Assembly: GCF_014637725.1 (NCBI RefSeq)
Contig: NZ_BMFC01000001.1
Span: forward strand, 436,632-500,631
From: Marivita lacus
GTDB taxonomy: Bacteria; Pseudomonadota; Alphaproteobacteria; Rhodobacterales; Rhodobacteraceae
Length of the DNA: 64,000 nucleotides
Direction: 5' to 3'
The notes beneath the pieces were generated by a model. The model had not been told where the DNA came from, searched no databases, and saw only the letters and a list, made by a program, of their open reading frames with translations. How positions within the stretch are numbered: the stretch's first letter is position 1; every line of letters starts with the position of its first letter. This document shows positions 36,516 through 43,478 of the stretch, one piece after another. Made by a program: the position numbers and the translations under genes.

Positions 36516-36983
36516 ATGCGAGGATATGATTTCGCACCGCTTTACCGCGCAACTGTCGGCTTTGACCAAATCGCCGACCTGATGGACCGGGTGATGACCA
36601 ACGAGGTCAGTCAACCCACCTACCCGCCCTACAATATCGAAAAGACCGCCGATGATACCTATCGCATCTCGATCGCCGTCGCCGGGTTCTCCGATGACGA
36701 CCTGAACGTCGAGGTCAAGGATGGTGCGCTGCATGTCTCTGCGCGCAAGGGTGACGAGGACGAAGGCCGCACCTTCCTGCACCGTGGCATCGCCACACGG
36801 GCGTTCCAGCGCCGCTTTCACCTGGCCGACCACGTGCGCGTCGTCGGGGCAAGCCACGAGAACGGCATGCTGCATATCGATCTGAAACGCGAGATCCCCG
36901 AAGCGCTGAAACCGCGCCGGATCGAGATCGCGAAGACCGACGCAACCGAGAAAGACGTTCTTGATGCGAAGGCCGTGAACTAG
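36516..36983 (+). CDS. Small heat-shock protein, Hsp20/IbpA family
   Basis: ATP-independent holdase of 155 residues. The alpha-crystallin domain spans about 35-125, with YNIEKTADDTYRISIAVAGFSDDDLNVEV, FLHRGIATRAFQRRFHLADHVRV and NGMLHIDLKREIPE. The C-terminal LKPRRIEI carries the I-x-I type anchor. Strong GGAGG before the ATG. A terminator follows at 37007-37039. A heat-shock promoter is plausible at 36386-36414. Confidence 0.93.
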   Translation: MRGYDFAPLYRATVGFDQIADLMDRVMTNEVSQPTYPPYNIEKTADDTYRISIAVAGFSDDDLNVEVKDGALHVSARKGDEDEGRTFLHRGIATRAFQRRFHLADHVRVVGASHENGMLHIDLKREIPEALKPRRIEIAKTDATEKDVLDAKAVN

Positions 36984-37006
36984 GCACGGGTCCAGTGAAG
37001 ACGACA

Positions 37007-37039
37007 GAAGGCGCGGGTCATCCCGCGCCTTCTTTGTTT
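37007..37039 (+). terminator. Rho-independent terminator after the Hsp20 gene
   Basis: GAAGGCGCGGG (37007-37017) pairs with CCCGCGCCTTC (37022-37032) around TCAT and is followed by TTGTTTT. An 11-base perfect stem plus T-run is strong evidence. Confidence 0.92.
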
Positions 37040-37056
37040 TCGTCGCAATCCAGACA

Positions 37057-37090
37057 AAAGCCCCCGCCCGCGTTGACCAGCAGGGGCTTT
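37057..37090 (-). terminator. Probable terminator of the phytase-like gene
   Basis: AAAGCCCC (37057-37064) and GGGGCTTT (37083-37090) form an 8-base stem with an 18-base interior. On the minus strand it is followed by TTTTG, 10 bases after the stop of the phytase-like gene. Confidence 0.6.
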
Positions 37091-37100
37091 CGCATTTTGA

Positions 37101-39269
37101 TCAGAGCCCGCCCTCGATGGAGAAGAGCATCGTTTCGCCGGAGTGGTCATCGACGCCGTCATTGTCGGTGGACACCCACATCGTGCCGTCTTCGGTGATG
37201 GCAAGACCTTCGACCTTGTCCAGCACGTAGCCGCCTGTGGATGTCAGGTAAGGCAGCAGGTCGACGACCTCTTCCTTGGCCACGACCGGCAGGTCACCAC
37301 CTAAGGCTGCGGGCACCATCTCGGTCAGGGCAACACGATAGACCTTCTTGGTCACGGCCGCGTCACCGATCTGGTTGTCGCGTTCGATGATGTAGACATG
37401 ATCGCCGTGTGCTGTGATTTCCGACAGACCGACCCAACCGGTGGCGGGTTCGGCTTTCTCGTAGCGCACGGCGCCCCATTCCTCGGTCTCGAGGTTGTAA
37501 GCCACCAGTTTCACGTGGTTCTTCGGATCGTCGGCCCATTCACGCTGAACCGCCATCCACAAGGTATTGCCCACCTTGGTGATGCCTTCGAAACCAAAGC
37601 GCGACTCGACCGCGAGGAGTTCTGACGGCACCGGAATGGTGGCTTCGATCTCGCCATCGGCATTGACGTGGTAGAGCGCGTGCAGGATGCCGCGATCCAG
37701 ACGGCCTTCGGAGGCAACCCAGTAGCCACCTTCACCGTCCAGCGTGATGCCTTCCATATCCATCAACTGCGCAGGCTGACCGCCGCGGGTGACAGGGATC
37801 GCCTTGACGATCTGCGCCGGGGTCTGGCTTGGGTCGATGTGGAAGATGGTGGGCTGGAAGCCATAGAAGCTGTCATTGACCGCCCAGATCGTGCCATCGG
37901 CATCCGCCACCATGCCGGAATTGGCGCCCCAGCCTGTCAGGGTGTCCATCCCGGCAGAGGTGATGTGCGGATAGACAGCGGGTGCGTCCTGATATTCGTA
38001 AATCATGACATGCGACCGTGCGCCGCCATCCTCCAGCAGATCAGCCTCGTTTGCCGTCACAAGCAGGTTGCGCGCCGGAATCGCCACAGCCCCTTCGGGT
38101 GCGACACCCGACGGCAGCAATTGCTTGAGCGTCGGGTTGGCCGGGTCGGTCATGTCGTAGACGCCGATGATCGAGGACCGTTCTGCCAGCAGGAAGACGT
38201 AAGGTGTGCCGCCAAAAGTGCCGAATTCCATGCCTTCGGGTTCCACACCCTTGGCGTCTGAGCGACGGTCGGGATAGTGGCCGATCTGCACAATGGCGTG
38301 TTCGAAAGACACACCGCTTTCGTAAACGACGCTGCCATCCTTATTGAACACGGTGAACCCGCGCGAGCCGCCATCCATGTCGCCTTCGTTGGCGGTCACG
38401 AAATGGTCGGTGTCGATCCACTGGATGCCATCGGGTTCACGCGGAACGCTTGCCTGGCTTTCATTGAACAAGAGCGCCGCGCGTTCGTCGGTGGCGTCAA
38501 TGCCTTCGAGGTCAACTGCGCCCGCAGAGAAATGGCTGACCACCTCGCCGGTCGAGGACAGCACGACAATGTGATTGTTTTCCTGAAGCGTCACGACGAT
38601 TTCGCCATTGGCGCTCACATCGACGAACTCGGGCTCGGGGTCTTCGCCTGCAACTTCGGCAAGGCCGGTCACGTTCGCACGGATTTGCGCGTCGCACTGC
38701 ATCGTGCCATCTGCATTCAGCGGGATGATCGAGACATGGCCTGCCGGCATCTGCGGCACGCGACCATCGCCTGCGTCTTCGTCGCGTTCGTTTTCAACGG
38801 CGACAACAACGAAGGACCCATCGGGCGCAACGGCGGTCGAATCCGGCTGACCGCCCAGATCGCAGCGACCGGCTTCGGCGCCTGTCGCCATGTCCAGATG
38901 CATCAGGTAACCCGACGGTGCGGTAAAGCTTTCCGAGGTGTTCACACCGACGAACACCGTGTTGCCCAGCGCGGACACCGCTGTCGGCTCGCCGCCTTCG
39001 AGGGCGACATTGCCCTTGGGCTGCGGATTTGCCGGGTCAGTGATGTCGATCATGCCGACCACGCCCAGAGGGCTGTCGGAATAGACCAGCGTCATGCCGT
39101 CTGCGCTGGCCGAAATGATCTCGGCACTGGATTCGCGGGCGGTGTCTTCGCCCTCGGCCATGTTTGCGACGACAGGGAAGGAAGCGACGCGGTTGAAATT
39201 CATCTCGGCCGCAGCGGCAGAGGCGGTCAGAGCTATGGCCGATGTCAGGCACAGCGCACGATATGTCAT
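37101..39269 (-). CDS. Phytase-like esterase, exported (choice-of-anchor I plus phytase-like domain)
   Basis: 722 residues with a signal peptide (MTYRALCLTSAIALTASAAAAE). Residues up to about 450 are a beta-propeller with LVYSDSPLGVVGMIDITDPANP, ALGNTVFVGVNTS and GIQWIDTDHFVTANEGDMDGGSRGF, as in choice-of-anchor I proteins. The last 250 residues (WAVNDSFYGFQPTIFHID, DMEGITLDGEGGYWVASE, VEGLAITEDGTMWVSTDNDG) match the esterase-like activity of phytase family (PF13449). Probably releases phosphate from organic esters outside the cytoplasm. A Pho box upstream supports control by phosphate. Confidence 0.85.
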   Translation of the reverse strand: MTYRALCLTSAIALTASAAAAEMNFNRVASFPVVANMAEGEDTARESSAEIISASADGMTLVYSDSPLGVVGMIDITDPANPQPKGNVALEGGEPTAVSALGNTVFVGVNTSESFTAPSGYLMHLDMATGAEAGRCDLGGQPDSTAVAPDGSFVVVAVENERDEDAGDGRVPQMPAGHVSIIPLNADGTMQCDAQIRANVTGLAEVAGEDPEPEFVDVSANGEIVVTLQENNHIVVLSSTGEVVSHFSAGAVDLEGIDATDERAALLFNESQASVPREPDGIQWIDTDHFVTANEGDMDGGSRGFTVFNKDGSVVYESGVSFEHAIVQIGHYPDRRSDAKGVEPEGMEFGTFGGTPYVFLLAERSSIIGVYDMTDPANPTLKQLLPSGVAPEGAVAIPARNLLVTANEADLLEDGGARSHVMIYEYQDAPAVYPHITSAGMDTLTGWGANSGMVADADGTIWAVNDSFYGFQPTIFHIDPSQTPAQIVKAIPVTRGGQPAQLMDMEGITLDGEGGYWVASEGRLDRGILHALYHVNADGEIEATIPVPSELLAVESRFGFEGITKVGNTLWMAVQREWADDPKNHVKLVAYNLETEEWGAVRYEKAEPATGWVGLSEITAHGDHVYIIERDNQIGDAAVTKKVYRVALTEMVPAALGGDLPVVAKEEVVDLLPYLTSTGGYVLDKVEGLAITEDGTMWVSTDNDGVDDHSGETMLFSIEGGL

Positions 39270-39313
39270 GGAAATCCCCCTTGGATGGACAAGGAGTGAC
39301 GTGCCGCGCAGGC

Positions 39314-39342
39314 GCGACAGGAGCATGACAGTTTTGATTCAG
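39314..39342 (-). promoter_or_regulatory. Pho box: three 7-base repeats at 11-base spacing
   Basis: On the minus strand CTGAATC-AAAA-CTGTCAT-GCTC-CTGTCGC lies about 45 bases upstream of the phytase-like gene. The second and third units match the PhoB consensus CTGTCAT-N4-CTGTCAT with two changes, and the first is a weaker unit in phase. An 11-base period on one face of DNA is what tandem PhoB dimers need. Confidence 0.7.
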
Positions 39343-39396
39343 TTTTGTGAACTTGTGGCGCGGGGTGTTCAAAGGGTCACTGTCATTGAATCAAAG

Positions 39397-39418
39397 AGGC
39401 CGGGCAGAAGCCCGGCCT
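39397..39418. terminator. Hairpin GGCCGGGC-AGAA-GCCCGGCC downstream of gabD
   Basis: Nine-base stem (39397-39405 with 39410-39418) with a four-base loop, about 43 bases past the gabD stop. The plus strand continues into eight T at about 39421-39430, so it would terminate plus-strand transcripts well and could also end gabD transcripts. The same 8-base arms occur again at 60749-60768. Confidence 0.6.
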
Positions 39419-39460
39419 ACATTTTTTTTGCAGTCGGCCGGACGTCTGCCCGGCTTCCTG

Positions 39461-40936
39461 TCAAACGCTCATGCAGACATATTTCATCTCGAGGAATTCC
39501 TCGATGCCGTGGTGGCTGCCTTCGCGCCCAAGACCCGACTGCTTGACGCCGCCAAAGGGGGCAACCTCGGTCGAGATGATGCCGGTGTTCACGCCGACGA
39601 TGCCGTATTCCAGCGCCTCGGCCACCTTGTAGACGCGGCTCAGATCCTTGGCATAGAAATAGCTGGCCAGACCGAAGATCGTGTCATTCGCCAGCTCGAT
39701 CACATCATCCTCGGTTTCGAACTTGAAGAGCGGAGCAAGCGGGCCAAAGGTTTCCTCGGTCGAGAACGCCATGTCGCGGGTCGCGCCGGTGACGATGGTC
39801 GGCGCAAAGAAATTGCCGCTGAGGTTCTGTTCCCTCTCACCAAGGATCACCTCGGCACCTTTGGATTTTGCGTCCGCGATATGCTCCTGCACCTTTTCCA
39901 GCGCCTCGGCATTGATCAGCGGGCCAAGGTCGGTGCCCTCTTCAAGCCCATCGCCCACCTTCATCTTCGAGACCTTGTCTTTCAGCTTTTCTGCGAAAGC
40001 GTCATAGACACCGGCCTGAACATAAATGCGGTTCGCACAGACGCAGGTCTGACCGTTGTTGCGGAACTTGCACAGGATCGCTCCGTCCACGGCTGCATCC
40101 AGATCGGCGTCGTCGAATACGATGAAGGGTGCGTTGCCGCCCAGCTCCATCGAGCATTTCATCACCTGATCGGCGGCCTGCCGCAACAGGATGCGGCCTA
40201 CCTCGGTCGAGCCGGTAAAGGTGATCTTGCGCACTGCAGGGTTCTCGCACATCTCCTTGCCGATCTCGGAGGACGAGGATGACGGGACGATGTTAAGCAC
40301 GCCCGCCGGGATGCCGGCCCGTTCAGCCAGTACACCCAGCACGAGGGCCGAGAGCGGTGTTTCGGACGCGGGACGCGCGACAAAGCTGCACCCGGCGGCC
40401 AGCGCCGGACCCGCCTTGCGGGTGATCATCGCGTTCGGGAAGTTCCACGGCGTGATTGAGCCGACAACCCCGATGGGCTGCTTGATCACCATGATGCGTT
40501 TGTCGCGCTGATGGCCGGGGATGGTTTCGCCATAGATGCGCTTGGCCTCTTCGGCGAAGAACTCGATGAAGGACGCGCCATAGGCGATCTCGCCCTTGGC
40601 CTCGGACAGCGGCTTGCCCTGTTCGGCAGTGAGGATCGTGGCAAGGTCATCCTGGTGTTCCATCATTAGGTTGAACCATTTGCGCAGCACGCCCGCGCGC
40701 TCCTTGCCGGTCCATTTGGCCCAGTCCTTCTGTGCCTTTTCGGCGGCGGCAATCGCGCCCGCGACTTGTTCGCGCGACAGGTCGGCCACCTCGGCGATGG
40801 TGTCACGGCGCGCCGGGTTGTCGACCGCGAACGTGCCCCTGTCCCCATCGATCCACGCACCGTTGACATAGGCGCGGGTTTCCAAAAGCGATGGGTCGTT
40901 GAGCAGGCTGGCGAGGTTCGTTGTCTGGTCGAGCAT
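39461..40936 (-). CDS. gabD: NAD(P)-dependent succinate-semialdehyde dehydrogenase
   Basis: 491 residues from the ATG at 40934-40936 behind GGAGGGA. Converts succinate semialdehyde to succinate in GABA breakdown. Typical ALDH motifs are ITPWNFPNAMITRKAGPALAAGC, FTGSTEVGRIL, the catalytic-base region MELGGNAPFIV and the nucleophile in NNGQTCVCANRIYV. The pair of cysteines at the active site is common in GabD. Single gene; divergent from the alpha/beta hydrolase. Confidence 0.92.
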   Translation of the reverse strand: MLDQTTNLASLLNDPSLLETRAYVNGAWIDGDRGTFAVDNPARRDTIAEVADLSREQVAGAIAAAEKAQKDWAKWTGKERAGVLRKWFNLMMEHQDDLATILTAEQGKPLSEAKGEIAYGASFIEFFAEEAKRIYGETIPGHQRDKRIMVIKQPIGVVGSITPWNFPNAMITRKAGPALAAGCSFVARPASETPLSALVLGVLAERAGIPAGVLNIVPSSSSSEIGKEMCENPAVRKITFTGSTEVGRILLRQAADQVMKCSMELGGNAPFIVFDDADLDAAVDGAILCKFRNNGQTCVCANRIYVQAGVYDAFAEKLKDKVSKMKVGDGLEEGTDLGPLINAEALEKVQEHIADAKSKGAEVILGEREQNLSGNFFAPTIVTGATRDMAFSTEETFGPLAPLFKFETEDDVIELANDTIFGLASYFYAKDLSRVYKVAEALEYGIVGVNTGIISTEVAPFGGVKQSGLGREGSHHGIEEFLEMKYVCMSV

Positions 40937-41018
40937 GGAGTCCCTCCGGATTTTTTGCTGACAAAGGTGGAACACTTGATACATGCAATGACAAGTGTTG
41001 ATGTTTCGGAGCAGCGCC

Positions 41019-41816
41019 GTGGAACTGGATGACGCCTACGCCAATAGCAAGCATATCCCCAATGGTGACAGCTTCCCTGCCATCTGGCGCGCCGATGCAG
41101 ATGCGTTTCGGCAAAGGATGTCCGTTCTGGGCCGCGCCCGGCTGGGGGTGATGTACGGGCACGGAACGCGCGAGATTGTCGATCTGTTCCTGCCTGACGG
41201 CGTTCCCAAGGGACTTTTCGTGTTCGTGCATGGCGGGTTCTGGCGGCAGACCGACGGATCACTCTGGTCGCATTACGCGCAAGGCGCGCTGGATCATGGA
41301 TGGGCAGTTGCGATTCCGACCTACGATCTTTGTCCTCGCGTGCGCATTGCAGACATCACGCGACAGGTCGCAACTGCCATTTCCGTCATCGCGCGCGATG
41401 TGCCCGGCCCGATCCGCCTTGCCGGGCATTCGGCAGGTGGACATCTCGTGGCGCGGATGCTGGCCCCAGGAATGCTGCCCGAAGACGTTCGCGCACGAAT
41501 TGTCAAATGCGTGCCGATCTCGCCGCTTTCGGATCTGCGCCCGTTGCTCCAAACCTCGATGAATGCCGACTTCCAGCTGGACGAAGCCTCGGCCCTTGCC
41601 GAAAGCCCGATTGCCATGGAGGTGCCGGACATTCCAGTGACCGTCTGGGTGGGCAGCGACGAACGCCCCGCCTTCCTGGATCAGGCACAATGGCTGGCTG
41701 ACGCATGGGGCTGCGATCATGTGATCGAGCCCGGCAGACATCATTTTGATGTCATAAATGGCATGACTCGCGCCGACAGCCCCCTGATGCGGGCAATTCT
41801 CGAAAGCCCGTCTTGA
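41019..41816 (+). CDS. Alpha/beta hydrolase, kynurenine formamidase-like
   Basis: 265 residues starting at GTG 41019, with CGGAG 7 bases upstream. An upstream ATG has no ribosome site, and homologs begin at ELDDAYAN. The oxyanion motif is FVHGGFWRQ, the nucleophile elbow is GHSAGGH, and ERPAFLDQ with HHFDV near the end supply the acid and histidine. HGGxW and overall size resemble bacterial arylformamidases (KynB-like/BNA7 group). No other kynurenine gene is nearby, so the substrate is uncertain. Precedes the dehydrogenase operon by 124 bases. Confidence 0.78.
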   Translation: MELDDAYANSKHIPNGDSFPAIWRADADAFRQRMSVLGRARLGVMYGHGTREIVDLFLPDGVPKGLFVFVHGGFWRQTDGSLWSHYAQGALDHGWAVAIPTYDLCPRVRIADITRQVATAISVIARDVPGPIRLAGHSAGGHLVARMLAPGMLPEDVRARIVKCVPISPLSDLRPLLQTSMNADFQLDEASALAESPIAMEVPDIPVTVWVGSDERPAFLDQAQWLADAWGCDHVIEPGRHHFDVINGMTRADSPLMRAILESPS

Positions 41817-41940
41817 CACTGCGCGGAATTCGGCAAGAGCTTCCGACGCACAATGTCTTTTTCAGACCGTCAGATGACTGAAAGAGGCAGGCTGCACCGC
41901 TTTGCCCCGTGCGAGGGTCGCCGGAAAGGAGTCGACTGAC

Positions 41941-43191
41941 ATGCGATATTCAGGCTTTCGGGTGATCAAGGAAGCGCTCACCGGCCATCGCGGCTGGGGT
42001 CCGGCATGGCGTGATCCCGAACCGAAATCCGACTATGACTTTGTCATCATCGGGGGTGGCGGGCATGGTCTGGCGACGGCCTATTACCTCGCCAAGGAAT
42101 TCAAGCAGTCGCGCATCGCCGTTCTGGAAAAGGGCTGGATCGGCGGCGGCAACGTGGGGCGGAACACCACGATTGTCCGGTCGAACTACATGCTCGACGG
42201 GAACGAGCCGTTCTACGAATTCTCGCTCAAGCTCTGGGAAGGGCTGGAGCAGGAGCTGAACTACAACGCGATGATGAGCCAGCGCGGGATCATCAACCTG
42301 ATGCATTCCGACGCCCAGCGCGACGCCTATATCCGGCGCGGCAACGCGATGATCCTGAACGGCGCGGATGCCGAATTGCTGTCGCAAAAGCAGGTGTTGG
42401 AGAAGTATCCATTCCTCAACGTGCAGAACGCGCGCTTTCCGGTCATGGGCGGACTGTTGCAGGCGCGTGCGGGCACCGCGCGGCACGACGCGGTGGCCTG
42501 GGGCTATGCCCGTGCCGCCGACCAGCGCGGGGTCGACATCATCCAGAATTGCGAAGTCACGGGTTTCCGCATCGAAAACGGCAAGGTTCTCGGCGTCGAA
42601 ACCTCGCGCGGCTTTATCGGTGCGAAAAAGGTCGGCGCTTGCGTGGCCGGGTCGTCATCAAAGGTGATGGCCTATGCCGGGATGCGCCTGCCCATCGAAA
42701 GCCATGTGCTTCAGGCGTTTGTTTCGGAAGGCCTTAAACCCGTTCTCCCCGGTGTCATCACATTCGGCGCCGGGCATTTCTATGTCAGCCAGTCCGACAA
42801 GGGCGGGTTGGTCTTCGGCGGCAATATCGACGGCTACAATTCCTACGCCTCGCGCGGCAACCTGCCCATGGTCGAGGACGTGATGGAAGAGGCCATCGCG
42901 ATGTTCCCGATGATGGGCCGCGCACGGCTGCTGCGATCCTGGGGCGGGATCATGGACATGTCGATGGACGGCTCACCGATCATCGACAAGACCCATATCG
43001 ACGGGCTCTATTTCAACGGCGGCTGGTGTTACGGCGGGTTCAAGGCGACACCTGCCTCGGGTTTTGTCTATGCCCACCTGCTGGCCACCGACACTCCGCA
43101 CAAGACAGCCACAGAGTTCCGTCTGGACCGGTTCCACACCGGGCACATGATCGACGAAAAAGGGATGGGCAATCAGCCCAATCTGCACTGA
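41941..43191 (+). CDS. soxB: Sarcosine oxidase / N-methylglutamate dehydrogenase beta (B) subunit
   Basis: 416-residue FAD-dependent amine oxidase of the DadA/SoxB type. The FAD fold is YDFVIIGGGGHGLATAYYLAKE. Further family marks are GGGNVGRNTTIVRSNY, GGLLQARAGTARHDAVAWGYARAAD and PIESHVLQAFVSEGLKP. Demethylates a secondary amine, passing methylene to tetrahydrofolate with the A subunit. Together with the D subunit described next and the nearby mgs-gmaS genes it may be MgdA rather than SoxB. Its stop overlaps the next start (TGATG). GGAGTCGACTGAC precedes the ATG. Confidence 0.9.
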   Translation: MRYSGFRVIKEALTGHRGWGPAWRDPEPKSDYDFVIIGGGGHGLATAYYLAKEFKQSRIAVLEKGWIGGGNVGRNTTIVRSNYMLDGNEPFYEFSLKLWEGLEQELNYNAMMSQRGIINLMHSDAQRDAYIRRGNAMILNGADAELLSQKQVLEKYPFLNVQNARFPVMGGLLQARAGTARHDAVAWGYARAADQRGVDIIQNCEVTGFRIENGKVLGVETSRGFIGAKKVGACVAGSSSKVMAYAGMRLPIESHVLQAFVSEGLKPVLPGVITFGAGHFYVSQSDKGGLVFGGNIDGYNSYASRGNLPMVEDVMEEAIAMFPMMGRARLLRSWGGIMDMSMDGSPIIDKTHIDGLYFNGGWCYGGFKATPASGFVYAHLLATDTPHKTATEFRLDRFHTGHMIDEKGMGNQPNLH

Positions 43192-43478
43192 TGATTATCA
43201 ACCATCCGCTTCTTGGCCCACGCGACCTCAGCGAATTCGTCTATCTTGGCGATGCCTGCCTCATGAACCGGCCCGACTGGCAGGCGGACGACGCGCTCGA
43301 GCAGTTCATCGACTACGGCTACACCCGCGACAACCGGGCAGGTCTGCACCGCGAGCTATGGTATCACGAACAGGGGGACCGGTCGTGGCTGGTGGTGACG
43401 CGAAACACGGTCACGCACGAGATCACACAGGTGGAACTGGCCCGTGACGTGGCGCGGGCAGAGGGGCGGTCCAAATGA
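43191..43478 (+). CDS. soxD: Sarcosine oxidase delta-like (D) subunit without zinc ligands
   Basis: 95 residues starting in the soxB stop. The sequence MIINHPLLGPRDLSEFVYLGD lines up with the SoxD opening, but classical SoxD has CPYC before GPRD and a further cysteine in HxxGC. Here these read HPLL and HEQGD, so all three zinc cysteines are gone and only the histidine remains. The rest (LWYHEQGDRSWLVVTRNTVTHEI) keeps the SoxD pattern. Loss of the whole site looks like a distinct subfamily, perhaps MgdB. Its stop overlaps the A subunit start by ATGA. Confidence 0.88.
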   Translation: MIINHPLLGPRDLSEFVYLGDACLMNRPDWQADDALEQFIDYGYTRDNRAGLHRELWYHEQGDRSWLVVTRNTVTHEITQVELARDVARAEGRSK

